A stretch of 64,000 nucleotides of DNA, from NCBI RefSeq assembly GCF_002009175.1, contig NZ_CP018047.1, forward strand, positions 4,030,001 through 4,094,000, given 5' to 3'. This document shows positions 15,663 through 25,824 of the stretch, piece after piece. Source of the DNA: Streptomyces niveus. Lineage in GTDB: Bacteria; Actinomycetota; Actinomycetes; Streptomycetales; Streptomycetaceae. The notes below the pieces were generated by a model. It saw only the letters and a program-made list of their open reading frames with translations. It was not told where the DNA came from and did no database searches. Position 1 is the stretch's first letter. Each line of letters begins with the position of its first letter. A program made the translations under genes and the position numbers.

Positions 15663-15968
15663 ATGGCAAGCTTCCGTACCGCCCGCGTCTTCGCCGCCGT
15701 CGCCGCCCTTCCCCTCGCCGCGGCGCTCTTCACCACTTCGGCGTCGGCCGACGACTTCGCGGACGACGGATCGAACGCCAGCGTGGCCACGATCGTGGGC
15801 AGTGGCGTCGGTGACGACAATTCCGGTAATTCGACGACCACCCAGCAGGTCGCTACGGGTGCCGGTGCGTCTAACCAGAACAACACCGCCAACGTGAACG
15901 GCTCCGGCTTCACGGTGATCGACCAGTCCAACGAGAATGTCGCGGTGAACTTCGTCAATCTCTGGTGA
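15663..15968 (+). CDS. small secreted Asn/Gln/Ser/Thr-rich protein
   Basis: 101 residues; ATG 15663 has a consensus GGAGGA at the right spacing. The signal peptide ends near SASA-DDF (about residue 29). The mature 70 residues are acidic and rich in G, N, S, T and Q (NSGNSTTTQQV, GASNQNNTANVNGSGF) and end in a hydrophobic VAVNFVNLW. There are no cysteines and no LPxTG motif. The composition recalls self-assembling surface proteins of sporulating actinomycetes such as chaplins, although the chaplin motif itself is absent. Function unknown. Confidence 0.7.
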   Translation: MASFRTARVFAAVAALPLAAALFTTSASADDFADDGSNASVATIVGSGVGDDNSGNSTTTQQVATGAGASNQNNTANVNGSGFTVIDQSNENVAVNFVNLW

Positions 15969-16466
15969 TACGCGGCCCGACGGGGGAGCTGACTGAGGGG
16001 TGAGCGACAGTCTGCGCGACGGCAATTCGGTGCCGGCGCGCAGACCGTCCTCGTATGCGCCCCGCGGCGCCCGCCCCTTACGGTGCCTGTCCCCGCGGCG
16101 CCCGCCCCCGGCTCATGACCCCACGGGTGTACGTCCGTCGCCCCCGTCGCCACCCCTGGTCGTACACGCCGCGGCGCGCTTCCCCCTCCCCATCAAGGTG
16201 TACGGCTCCGACACCACCGCCCTCGCGTGCGCGGCCCGCACGGCTCTCACCTGCGGGGCCCGTCCCCGCAAGGGCTCACGACCGGCCCGGCACGAGGGAG
16301 TCAAGATCCACACCGGCCCCCCGCCTCGGGTGCCGACCCTGACGAGTGTCCACCGCTCCTCCACCTTCAGGAGGTGGAGCCGGTGCTCCCCCTACTCCCT
16401 GAGGCGGACGCAGCTTCGGGACCTGGGGCCGATCCCCTGGGAGGGGCCCGCTCCTAGCGTGGAGCC
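15969..16466. other. 498-bp intergenic region before the ECF sigma gene
   Basis: No coding frame here has a ribosome-binding site or a recognisable protein. The only structure is a hairpin, CTCCACCT (16359-16366) with AGGTGGAG (16372-16379). TAGCGT (16455-16460) ends exactly 6 bases before the sigma gene ATG and is a likely -10. Confidence 0.45.
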
Positions 16467-17093
16467 ATGACCACGCCTGTCTGCACGAGCGCCTCCAAGG
16501 CCGCCTCGTTTTCGCCGTACCACCCGAACTCGCACCCACCCGCGCACAACGCGCACCCCACACACTCCACGCACCAGTCGCAGTCCCACCCGCACACGCC
16601 GTACAAGTCCTTCTCGTCGTACGTACGGGCGCGGGGGCCCGTGCTGCTGCGTACCGCGCGCTCGCTCACCGCCAATCCGAGCGACGCCGAGGATCTTCTC
16701 CAGACCGCTCTCACCAAGACGTACGTCGCCTGGGACCGGATCGAGGACCACCGCGCCCTCGACGGATACGTCCGCCGCGCCCTCGTCAACACCCGTACCT
16801 CGCAGTGGCGCAAGCGCAAGGTCGACGAGTTCGCCTGCGAGGAGCTTCCCGAGCCGTCCGGACTTCCGGCGCCCGATCCCGCCGAGAAACAGGTGCTCCA
16901 CGACGCGATGTGGCGAGCGGTGATGAAGTTGCCGGACCGGCAGCGCGCGATGGTGGTGCTCCGTTACTACGAGGACCTCAGCGAGGTGCAGACCGCCGAG
17001 GTGCTGGGGGTCTCCGTCGGCACGGTGAAGAGTGCGGTGTCGCGGGCGCTCGGGAAGCTCCGCGAGGACCCGGAGCTGGTGCCCGTCCGCTGA
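16467..17093 (+). CDS. SigE-family ECF RNA polymerase sigma factor
   Basis: 208 residues. A His/Ser/Pro-rich leader of about 45 residues precedes sigma region 2 (LLRTARSLTANPSDAEDLLQTALTKTYVAWDRI), a short linker, and region 4 (LPDRQRAMVVLRYYEDLSEVQTAEVLGVSVGTVKSAVSRALGKL). This is the SigE/SigM-like actinobacterial ECF class. A -10-like TAGCGT sits 7 bases before the ATG and the GGAG is too close to act as a Shine-Dalgarno, so the mRNA is probably leaderless. No anti-sigma gene follows. The acyl-CoA ligase gene downstream has its own operator-like site. Confidence 0.85.
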   Translation: MTTPVCTSASKAASFSPYHPNSHPPAHNAHPTHSTHQSQSHPHTPYKSFSSYVRARGPVLLRTARSLTANPSDAEDLLQTALTKTYVAWDRIEDHRALDGYVRRALVNTRTSQWRKRKVDEFACEELPEPSGLPAPDPAEKQVLHDAMWRAVMKLPDRQRAMVVLRYYEDLSEVQTAEVLGVSVGTVKSAVSRALGKLREDPELVPVR

Positions 17094-17125
17094 GTCACAG
17101 CCGTGTTTTCTACTCCCGGGTAGTG

Positions 17126-17143
17126 ACATACCGCGTGGTATGT
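17126..17143. promoter_or_regulatory. palindromic operator ACATACC-N4-GGTATGT
   Basis: A perfect 7-bp inverted repeat with a 4-bp spacer lies 76 bp before the acyl-CoA ligase start. The length and symmetry suit a TetR-family regulator of fatty-acid genes, but no such regulator is adjacent, so a trans-acting protein is inferred. Confidence 0.5.
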
Positions 17144-17218
17144 GCGCAGAATCGCCGCACAGCTTGTCGACACGCCGCGCTTCTGTCGCGTAGCGCCAGC
17201 GCCCACCGGGAGGACGCC

Positions 17219-18883
<1,665 letters not shown>

Positions 18884-18907
18884 GGCGTGCCCTGTCCTCG
18901 CCGTCGC

Positions 18908-18949
18908 ACTAACTGACCCTCAACAGCTTTCCCAGGGGGGTCAGTTGGT
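18908..18949. terminator. hairpin terminator between convergent genes
   Basis: ACTAACTGACCC (18908-18919) pairs with GGGTCAGTTGGT (18938-18949), with one G-T pair and an 18-base loop. It overlaps the stop of the minus-strand sensor gene and can serve both genes. Confidence 0.6.
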
Positions 18950-21900
18950 GCCGATCTTCGCGAGCAGTTCCACGATCCGCGACTGCACGTCCTCACTCGT
19001 CGACCGCTCGGCGAGGAAGAGCACGGTCTCCCCGGCGGAGAGCTGCGGCAGTTGGGCGCGGTCGATGCCGGTGGAGGTGTAGACGACCAGCGGCGTACGG
19101 TTCAACTGGCCGTTCGCGCGCAGCCAGTCGATGATGCCCGCGCGCCGGCGCCGTACCTGCATCAGGTCCATGACCACCAGGTTCGGCCGCATCTGGCCCG
19201 CGAGCGTGACCGCTTCGCTGTCCGTTCCGGCGCGCGCCACCTGCATGCCGCGGCGTTCCAGCGTCGCCGTCAGCGCGAGCGCGATCTCCTCGCTCTCCTC
19301 GATCAACAGCACGCGCGACGGGTGCTGTTCGCTGTCGCGCGGCGCCAGGGCCTTGAGCAGTACGGCGGGGTCCGCCCCGTACGCCGCCTCGCGCGTCGCC
19401 TGCCCGAGCCCGGCCGTCACGAGCACCGGGACCTCGGCGGCGACGGCGGCCTGGCGCAGCGACTGGAGCGCGGTCCGGGTGATCGGGCCGGTCAGCGGGT
19501 CGACGAAGAGGGCCGCGGGGAAGGCGGCGATCTGCGCGTCGACCTCCTCGCGGGAGTGCACGATCACCGGGCGGTAGCCGCGGTCGCTCAGGGCCTGCTG
19601 GGTGGAGACGTCGGGGGCGGGCCAGACCAGCAGCCGACGCGGGTTGTCCAGCGGCTCGGGGGGCAGCTCGTCGTCGACCGGGCGGGGCTGGGGCCGGTTG
19701 GCGACCTCGACCGCGCCGCCGGGGCCGTCCAGCGGCTGGGGGCCTTCGGCGCCCTCGTCCGGGGCTCCTATGGCGTAGGCGCGGCCCTCGGAGTGGGGGC
19801 CGTGGCCGAGGGAACCGCCCTGGCCGCCGTGGGAGGGGCCGGAGGCGTGCGGGGCCTGGGGCGCGGAGCCCGGGGCGGGACCGGTGCCGGTGCGGGGGTC
19901 TTCCGGTTCCTGCGGGGCGGACAGCCTGCGGCGGCGGCCCGAGCCCAGGGTCTGGTTCTGCTGCTTGGTGATCTGCTGCGCGAAGGGGACCCCCTGGCCC
20001 AGCGTACGGACGCTGAACGCCCGTCCCTGCGTGGAGTCCGCCGGCAGCGGCTCCTCCTCGGGCATGGGCTGGGCGGGCGGCAACGGCTGTGCGGCGCGGG
20101 GGTCTTCGGGGGTGCCGGCCGCGCCGTTGCTGTTGCTGTTGCCGTTGGCTGTGCCTGCGCCCGAGCCCGTAACTGCGCCTGCGCTTGTGCCTGCGCCGTC
20201 GGTGTCGTCGTCCGTGTGGGCGTGCTCGGCCGCCGGGGCAGGGGCCGGTGCCGGTACGGCTCCGGGGACGGGCCACGAGGGCTGCTGGCCGGGCGCGCCG
20301 GGCATCACGCCGACGCCCGAGGCGGTGGGCATCGCGGGCGCCCAGCTGTTGGGGTCCATGGCCGGAGCGTCGGTCTCGGCCGCCGCGAGTGCTTCACGCG
20401 GATCGTTCGTGGACGCCACCGGGTGCGGCTTCAGCGGTGTGTGGTCCGCGCGGGGGTCCGACCGCGCGGTGTCGTGGCGCCCCGGCATCGACGCGTCGGG
20501 TGCGCCCTGGGCACTCGGCGCCGGCGCGCGGTCGGCGTCGGCCGGCGGGAGTGCGAACTGTGCGCGGGGCGGCGCCGCGTCGCCTGCGGGCGCCGGTGCG
20601 GGCGCGGGGCGCTGCTGCGCGGGCGCCAGCGCACGCCGGGGCCGGCGGACGGTCGGCGGCTGCGCCGGGGTCTCCTGTGCCGCCTGTGGCGGGGCTTGCC
20701 GCTGGGGCTGTTGCTGGGCCTGTTGCGGTACGGGCGACGAGCCTGAAGGCAGGGCCGGGAGGGCGTTCTGGCCGTCCCGCCGGGCACGGCGCCCCGTACC
20801 CGCCGCCGCGGCCTCCTGCTGTGCTGCGTGCGGTACGCCCTGTGGCGGCACGGCCTGCCCGAGCGCCGGGCGCCCGGTCGGGTGCGATCCCTCGGCGGCC
20901 GTCACGACCGCTCCCTCGGACGCGGCAGACGACGCGGCGGGGGGAGCGGGAGGGGCCGACACCGCGAGCTCGGCGCCCGGTCCCGGTACGGCCCCGGCCG
21001 CGTTCTCCGCCGGGCTCGGCCGGCCGCGCCTGCGGCCCGTACCACCGGTGCTCCCGCCCGAATCCTGGGCCGGGATGAGTTCCTGCTGCGGATTCTGCGG
21101 TGGACTCTGCCGCGCGGCCGTCTGCGGGTCTGCGCCGGAGGCCGACCCCGACCCCGAGCCCGAGTCCGTCCCCGAGTCCGAGCCCGTCCCCGAGTCCGGA
21201 CCGGCAGCCGATTCCGTACGAGCCCTGCGCCGCCCCGTGGGCTCGCCGGGCTCCTCGCCCGCCGCTCCGAGGAACGCGTCCGTGGACGCCCGCCGCGCCC
21301 GCCGCCGCCCGCCGCCCGGCCGCCCGGAGCCCCCCGTGGACCCGGCCTCGGGGGCGGAACCCTCCGCAGCCTGGCCCTGGCCCTGGCTCTCCTCGGAGGC
21401 GGGCGCGGGCGGCTGGAACGTCCCCGACCCCTCCCCCAACGGCACTTCCAGCACGTACGCGCTGCCGCCCATCCCCGGCATCTCGTGCGTCTGCAACACC
21501 CCGCCGTGCGCCCGCACGATCCCGCGCACGATCGGCTCGTGCACCGGATCGCCCCCGGCGAACGGCCCGCGCACCTCGATCCGTACGACGTCACCGCGCT
21601 GCGCCGCCGCCACCACGATCGTCGAGTCGACGTAACCGCCGCCCGGCACCGCCCGCGTCCTGCCGGTCGAGTCGACGCCTGCCACGTCCGCCGTGAGATG
21701 CGCGAGCGCCGTCGCCAGCCGTACCGGGTCGACCTCCGCCTCGATCGGCGGCGCGTGCACGGCGAACTGCGCCCGGCCGGGGCCGATCAGCTCGATCGCG
21801 CCCTCGACACCGGCCGCCACGACCGCGTCGAGCAGCACGTTCACCTTGGTCAGCTGGTCCAGGCCCTCGTCAAGCCGCTGGTAGCCGAGGACGTTGTCCA

Positions 21901-23119
21901 CCAGCGTCGTCATCCGGGCGTACCCGGCCGACAGGTGGTGCAGCATCTGGTTCGCCTCGGGCCACAGCTGCCCCGCCGGGTCGGCGGCGAGCGTCGAAAG
22001 CTCACCGCGCAGCTCCTCCAACGGCCCGCGCAGCGCGCCGCCCAGGACGGCGGCCAGCTGGTGGTGCCGGCGGGCCGTGTTGTCGTACCGCTCCGCCAAC
22101 TCCTCGATCTCGGCGGCGTACCGGTCGCTGCGGTCCGCGAGTTCGGCGGTGTGCCGCTCGACGGCCGCGGCGAGCTCCGCCGTATGACGCTCGACCGTCT
22201 CGGCCAGCTCCGCCGCGTGCCGCTCGGCGGTCTCGGTGGCCTCGGTGGTGTGTGCCTCGACCAGTTCCTCGTACGGACGCCGGTCGGTGAACGTCATCAC
22301 CGCGCCGACGAGCTGCTCCCCGTCCCGTACGGGCGCGGTGGTCAGGTCGACGGGCACCTGCTTGCCGTTCTTCGCCCACAGCACCTGCCCGCGCACCCGG
22401 TGCTTGCGGCCCGACTTGAGCGTGTCGGCGAGAGGCGACTCCTCGTACGGGAACGGCTCACCGTCCCCGCGCGAGTGCAGGATCAGCGGGTGCAGCTCCT
22501 GGCCGCCGAGATCGCTGGCCCGGAAGCCGAGGATCTGCGCGGCGGCGGGGTTGACGAGTACGACGCGGCCGTCCGTGTCCGTACCGACCACGCCTTCGGC
22601 GGCGGCCCGCAGGATCATCTCGGTCTGCCGCTGCGAACGCGCCAGCTCCGCCTCGGTGTCGACCGTCCCCGAGAGGTCGCGGACGACGAGCATCAGAAGC
22701 TCGTCGCCGGTGTAGTTGTGCAGGTCGTAAGCCTGCTGGCCGTCCTCCAGATTGGCGCTGGTGACCTCGACGGGGAACTCGTTGCCGTCCGTGCGCCGCG
22801 CGATCATCCGGGTCGGCTTCGTACGGCCCCGCTCGTCGCTGGCCTCCGGCCGGCGCATCGAACCGGGGATCAGCCGCGGGTCGAACTCCGGCAGGAGATC
22901 GAGCAGACCGCGCCCGACCAGGGCCGTACCAGGGGTCTCGAAGGTTTCGAGGGCGATGGTGTTGGCGTTGACGACGGTGCCGTTGCCGTTGACGAGCACG
23001 AGACCGTCGGGAAGTGCGTCAAGTATCGCCGCGAGGCGAGCAGCGCCTCGGGATGGCCTGCCACTCACGACGACGCTTCCTCCCTGAACCACTGCACCTT
23101 GCGGACGGCCGGGTCCCAT
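18941..23119 (-). CDS. giant PAS sensor with degenerate histidine-kinase core and tandem receiver-like domains
   Basis: 1392 residues. Order: PAS 1 (about 25-150), PAS 2 (about 170-285), a heptad-like coil with repeated ERHTAELA units, a HisKA-like helix, a HATPase-like region, a Pro/Ala/Gln-rich disordered stretch of about 550 residues, then two receiver-like domains (about 1160-1392). In the HisKA position the usual SHELRTPL reads GALRGPL, so the phospho-accepting His is missing; the N-box is also lost (ALAHLTADVAG). The last receiver keeps VVMDLM and VVYTS, but its acidic pocket reads IEESEE and the conserved Lys is absent. It is probably a signalling scaffold rather than an active kinase. 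Confidence 0.85.
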   Translation of the reverse strand: MGPGRPQGAVVQGGSVVVSGRPSRGAARLAAILDALPDGLVLVNGNGTVVNANTIALETFETPGTALVGRGLLDLLPEFDPRLIPGSMRRPEASDERGRTKPTRMIARRTDGNEFPVEVTSANLEDGQQAYDLHNYTGDELLMLVVRDLSGTVDTEAELARSQRQTEMILRAAAEGVVGTDTDGRVVLVNPAAAQILGFRASDLGGQELHPLILHSRGDGEPFPYEESPLADTLKSGRKHRVRGQVLWAKNGKQVPVDLTTAPVRDGEQLVGAVMTFTDRRPYEELVEAHTTEATETAERHAAELAETVERHTAELAAAVERHTAELADRSDRYAAEIEELAERYDNTARRHHQLAAVLGGALRGPLEELRGELSTLAADPAGQLWPEANQMLHHLSAGYARMTTLVDNVLGYQRLDEGLDQLTKVNVLLDAVVAAGVEGAIELIGPGRAQFAVHAPPIEAEVDPVRLATALAHLTADVAGVDSTGRTRAVPGGGYVDSTIVVAAAQRGDVVRIEVRGPFAGGDPVHEPIVRGIVRAHGGVLQTHEMPGMGGSAYVLEVPLGEGSGTFQPPAPASEESQGQGQAAEGSAPEAGSTGGSGRPGGGRRRARRASTDAFLGAAGEEPGEPTGRRRARTESAAGPDSGTGSDSGTDSGSGSGSASGADPQTAARQSPPQNPQQELIPAQDSGGSTGGTGRRRGRPSPAENAAGAVPGPGAELAVSAPPAPPAASSAASEGAVVTAAEGSHPTGRPALGQAVPPQGVPHAAQQEAAAAGTGRRARRDGQNALPALPSGSSPVPQQAQQQPQRQAPPQAAQETPAQPPTVRRPRRALAPAQQRPAPAPAPAGDAAPPRAQFALPPADADRAPAPSAQGAPDASMPGRHDTARSDPRADHTPLKPHPVASTNDPREALAAAETDAPAMDPNSWAPAMPTASGVGVMPGAPGQQPSWPVPGAVPAPAPAPAAEHAHTDDDTDGAGTSAGAVTGSGAGTANGNSNSNGAAGTPEDPRAAQPLPPAQPMPEEEPLPADSTQGRAFSVRTLGQGVPFAQQITKQQNQTLGSGRRRRLSAPQEPEDPRTGTGPAPGSAPQAPHASGPSHGGQGGSLGHGPHSEGRAYAIGAPDEGAEGPQPLDGPGGAVEVANRPQPRPVDDELPPEPLDNPRRLLVWPAPDVSTQQALSDRGYRPVIVHSREEVDAQIAAFPAALFVDPLTGPITRTALQSLRQAAVAAEVPVLVTAGLGQATREAAYGADPAVLLKALAPRDSEQHPSRVLLIEESEEIALALTATLERRGMQVARAGTDSEAVTLAGQMRPNLVVMDLMQVRRRRAGIIDWLRANGQLNRTPLVVYTSTGIDRAQLPQLSAGETVLFLAERSTSEDVQSRIVELLAKIGTN

Positions 23120-23237
23120 CTTGCCCCTCTGAGTCTCAGCCTGTCACTGGAGGGAGTCTAAGCGCTGGGGGCGGGCCGGGTCGGCGGATGAGGGGGAGCT
23201 CTCACCAAGGTTGTGTGCGGACCCCGTACCCACCGCG

Positions 23238-23732
23238 TCAGCCCGTGGCGGCGGGGAGTACGGGGACGAGGTTCTGCCAGCGTGAGATCTCGCAGCCGTT
23301 CTTGCGGCTGAACGTCGCGTCGATGCTCCGTCCCTGCCATGTCCCGGTGACCCGGGCGGTGGCGGGCCCGCCCATCTGCATGGTGCACATCTGGCCCTCG
23401 GGCACCGGGGTGAACGGGTCCTTCCCCTCGCCGGCGAGCTCGTCGAGCCGCGCGCACGCGGAACGGGCCTCGGGGTGCGTACCGCCGGTGGGGCCGCACT
23501 TCAGCTCGTACGTACCGTCGGCGCGGGTGATGTTGGTGTCGACGACGGTCACGGTGAGCCGGTCCTGCGCCTGCTGCTGTTCCTGCCCCTGCCCCTGCTC
23601 CTGGAACAGGGGCGGCAGCGCGGTCCACGCGATGTCGAGGGGCCCGGCGGTGGCGGTGGGCGCGAAGGCGGCCACGGCGGCGAGCGAGGCGGCGAAGGCG
23701 GCGGTGACGGTGAGGAAGGAACGACGCGACAC
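23238..23732 (-). CDS. subtilisin inhibitor-like (SSI) secreted protease inhibitor
   Basis: 164 residues from GTG 23732, with GGAG upstream; longer frames to 23912 lack support. A Sec signal peptide with a twin-Arg start (SRRSFLTVTAAFAASLAAVA) is followed by a Gln-rich linker and the SSI domain: LTVTVV, YELKCGPTGGTHPEARSACARL, PVPEGQMCTMQMGGPATARV, and ATFSRKNGCEISRW. Four cysteines are placed as in the family. SSI proteins inhibit secreted subtilisin- or trypsin-like proteases through a loop near the second Cys pair. The loop here (MCTMQ) differs from classical SSI, so specificity is uncertain. Confidence 0.88.
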   Translation of the reverse strand: MSRRSFLTVTAAFAASLAAVAAFAPTATAGPLDIAWTALPPLFQEQGQGQEQQQAQDRLTVTVVDTNITRADGTYELKCGPTGGTHPEARSACARLDELAGEGKDPFTPVPEGQMCTMQMGGPATARVTGTWQGRSIDATFSRKNGCEISRWQNLVPVLPAATG

Positions 23733-23947
23733 GGGAACTCCTGACGGCAGACGATTCCGGGGGGCCCGACGGTGCGCGCCCGCCATCACTAACGCGCGTG
23801 AGCCCCAGTCGTTGCGCACCGACCCGGACACGAAGAAGCGCTTTGCCCTGCGGGGTTCCCGCCTAGTACCGTGGGCGGCGATTGGTGACACGGCGCTCGG
23901 CTGTGTCATCATCTGACACGCACCATCCGCGCCCGCGCGGGTGTGCT

Positions 23948-24038
23948 GGAGGCGTCGCCTAGTCCGGTCTATGGCGCCGCACTGCTAATGCGGTTTGGGA
24001 CTTAAATCCCATCGAGGGTTCAAATCCCTCCGCCTCCG
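23948..24038 (+). tRNA. tRNA-Ser(GCT)
   Basis: 91 bases with acceptor GGAGGCG (23948-23954)/CGCCTCC (24031-24037), anticodon loop CTGCTAA (anticodon GCT), a long variable arm and T-arm GAGGG-TTCAAAT-CCCTC. The CCA tail is not encoded. A hairpin terminator follows. Confidence 0.95.
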
Positions 24039-24050
24039 CGCACGAATCAC

Positions 24051-24080
24051 CGAAGCCCCGTCCACCTGGCCGGGGCTTCG
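24051..24080 (+). terminator. terminator after tRNA-Ser(GCT)
   Basis: CGAAGCCCCG (24051-24060) pairs with CGGGGCTTCG (24071-24080), 10 bp with a 10-base loop. Confidence 0.75.
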
Positions 24081-24233
24081 GCCGTTCCGGGCCGTTCCAG
24101 CAGTTCGGTGAGGGTCGTTTCGGGCTGTTTCCGCAGCTCAGACCTGGTCCGGCTAATGGATTTCACGTCACGCCGCAGGTCATGTAATGTTGTTCTCGCA
24201 ACGCAGACGGGCCCTAAAAGCCCAGCACGGCAA

Positions 24234-24306
24234 GCACTCGTAGCTTAACGGATAGAGCATCTGACTACGGATCAGAAGGTTGCAGGTTCGAATCCTGCCG
24301 AGTGCA
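24234..24306 (+). tRNA. tRNA-Arg(ACG), integration site of the AICE
   Basis: 73 bases: acceptor GCACTCG (24234-24240)/CGAGTGC (24299-24305), D-arm with AACGGAT, anticodon stem TCTGA/TCAGA around CTACGGA (anticodon ACG at 24267-24269), T-arm GCAGG-TTCGAAT-CCTGC. The segment from the first base of the anticodon loop onward is duplicated at 36586, showing that an element inserted here while keeping the tRNA intact. Confidence 0.95.
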
Positions 24307-24354
24307 CAGCAGGCCAGAGGCCCCGGACGAAGAGTCCGGGGCCTCTGGCGTTGA
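24265..24354 (+). repeat. attL: direct repeat covering the tRNA-Arg 3' half and its terminator
   Basis: 90 bp nearly identical to 36586-36675 (two mismatches, at 24331 and 24347; the first 66 bp are identical). The repeat starts at the first base of the anticodon loop and includes the hairpin AGAGGCCCCGGAC (24316-24328)/GTCCGGGGCCTCT (24334-24346) that terminates the tRNA. Att sites of this size and position are typical of tyrosine recombinases of AICEs. Confidence 0.92.
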
Positions 24355-24357
24355 GCC

Positions 24358-24381
24358 GTACAGCAGCGAAGTACAGCAACC
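24358..24381. promoter_or_regulatory. left candidate integrase arm-type sites
   Basis: GTACAGCA occurs at 24358-24365 and 24371-24378, inside a 24-bp unit that is repeated with one mismatch at 36480-36503, in direct orientation near the other end of the element. Paired short repeats inside both ends fit arm-type binding sites of a tyrosine integrase. Confidence 0.6.
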
Positions 24382-24394
24382 GCGTCAACCGCTG

Positions 24395-25621
24395 TCAGCC
24401 GGTACCGCCCATGGCGTCCGACAGCTTGCCGATCGCGGCGCGTACCTGTTCCTCGCTCGCCTCGGCGTAGACCTCCATCGTCATGGCGATCTGTGAGTGC
24501 CGGAGGATGCGTTGAGCGATCTTCGGGTGCACCTTGAGCGCGACCAGGAGCGAGCTGCACGTGTGCCGGGTGTTCCGCAGCGGGATGACGCGAAGGCCGG
24601 CCCGGCGGGCCCGCAGGGCGAACATGCGCGTCAGGTTCCCCGGCTCGATCGGGGTCCCGTACTTGGTGGTGAAGACCAGGCCGTGAGTGTCCTGCCAGAG
24701 TTCACCCACGGCCTTCCGGTCGCCGGTCTGCTGGGCGCGGCGCATGCGCAGGGCTTTCAGGCACAGTTCGGGCAGCGGCAGGAAGTCGTCCGATTCCTCC
24801 GTCTTTGTCTCGCGGTGGAGAATCTGCCGCCCGGCTCGCTGGATCTGATGATCCACGTACAGCTCACCCGTCTCGAAGTCGATGGACTTCCACGTCAGCC
24901 CCAGCACCTCGCCCCGGCGGAGCCCGAGGGTCAGCACCAGGACCCAGGCCGCGAAGAGGTGGTCATCGCGGGCAGCGGCGTCCGTGAGGAAATGGCCGGC
25001 ATCGGCCACCGACCACGGCCTGATCCGGCGACGACGCGGCTTGGACACCTTGACGAGGGAGGCGACGTTCTTGCTGATCTCCTCTTCGCCGACCGCGTGG
25101 GTCAGGGCGGCGCGGAGCGCGTCGCGAGAGCCCTGGATCACCCGGCGGGACGGGTACGACTCGCAGCACCCGCCGACCGCACAGCACTTCCGGCGGTCGG
25201 GAGCCCTGTCGGCGTCCTTGCCCTGGGCGCAGCACTGGCAGATGGTCGCCAGCTTGGTCAGCCACTCGCGCACGTCCCGCACGGTGAGCTTGTCCAGCCG
25301 CTTGGTGCCGAGGTGAGGAGCGATGTAGAGCCGTACGTATCCCTCGTACGAGACGTATGACAGCGGGGCGAGATTGGGCTTCACGATCGAGTCGAGCCAG
25401 TACGTCAGGAAGACCGCGACCGTGCGGTGCCGCGTGGCGACCGGTCCCTTCTTGGCCTCGCTGTGGAGCTTGATCCACTTGTCGTGCACCTCGTCGCGGG
25501 TCTTGCCGTAGACGTACTTCCGAGCGCGCTTGCCGTCCGGTTTGGTGACCCAGGCGTAGGCCGCGTGACCGTTCTTGTAGGGGTAGATGGAGCCTTCCCC
25601 GTTGCTTCGCTTGCCGCTCAT
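24395..25621 (-). CDS. int: site-specific tyrosine recombinase (integrase) of the AICE
   Basis: 408 residues. An SAM-like core-binding N-terminal half contains an unusual Cys-rich insertion (CQCCAQ ... CCAVGGCC, about residues 128-153, seven Cys). The catalytic domain shows GLRRGEVLGL (Arg about 235), the box II variant LRNTRHTCSSLL, HSQIAMTMEVYAE with the nucleophilic Tyr about residue 385. It joins attP and attB in tRNA-Arg. The start ATG overlaps the xis stop (ATGA) and the gene reads toward attL, so excision would separate it from outside transcription. The Cys cluster may bind zinc, as in several actinomycete integrases. Confidence 0.95.
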   Translation of the reverse strand: MSGKRSNGEGSIYPYKNGHAAYAWVTKPDGKRARKYVYGKTRDEVHDKWIKLHSEAKKGPVATRHRTVAVFLTYWLDSIVKPNLAPLSYVSYEGYVRLYIAPHLGTKRLDKLTVRDVREWLTKLATICQCCAQGKDADRAPDRRKCCAVGGCCESYPSRRVIQGSRDALRAALTHAVGEEEISKNVASLVKVSKPRRRRIRPWSVADAGHFLTDAAARDDHLFAAWVLVLTLGLRRGEVLGLTWKSIDFETGELYVDHQIQRAGRQILHRETKTEESDDFLPLPELCLKALRMRRAQQTGDRKAVGELWQDTHGLVFTTKYGTPIEPGNLTRMFALRARRAGLRVIPLRNTRHTCSSLLVALKVHPKIAQRILRHSQIAMTMEVYAEASEEQVRAAIGKLSDAMGGTG

Positions 25622-25824
25622 GCTGCCTGCCCTTCGGCGTCGGTAGCCATGCGCTGGACGTACTCATCGACCCAGGCCGGGAGGATGCGACGGTTGCGGC
25701 CGACCTTGACCGAACGGATCTCGCCGGTGAGTACCAGCATCTTGGTCTTGGACAGGCCGAAGCCGAGCATCGCGGCGACCTCGGCGGTCGTGTGCCACTT
25801 CGGTGTGATGGCGGTCGTGATCAC
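25618..25824 (-). CDS. xis: excisionase-like helix-turn-helix protein
   Basis: 68 residues from GTG 25824, preceded by AAAGGAGA. HTTAEVAAMLGFGLSKTKMLVLTGEIRSVKVGRNRRILPAWVDEYV is a MerR/excisionase-type winged helix-turn-helix. In AICEs Xis bends att DNA and directs Int toward excision. It overlaps the rep stop (GTGA) and the int start (ATGA), so rep-xis-int are translationally coupled and expression of excision is tied to replication. Confidence 0.9.
   Translation of the reverse strand: MITTAITPKWHTTAEVAAMLGFGLSKTKMLVLTGEIRSVKVGRNRRILPAWVDEYVQRMATDAEGQAA

Noticed and set aside
16000..16470. 156-codon frame before the ECF sigma gene
   Set aside because: Pro/Arg-rich with no ribosome-binding site; overlapping frames on both strands are equally open, as expected for GC-rich non-coding DNA.
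20828..23161. 777-codon plus-strand frame and other long frames opposite the PAS sensor
   Set aside because: Arg/Gly/Pro-rich translations without domains; codon-position GC bias belongs to the minus-strand gene.
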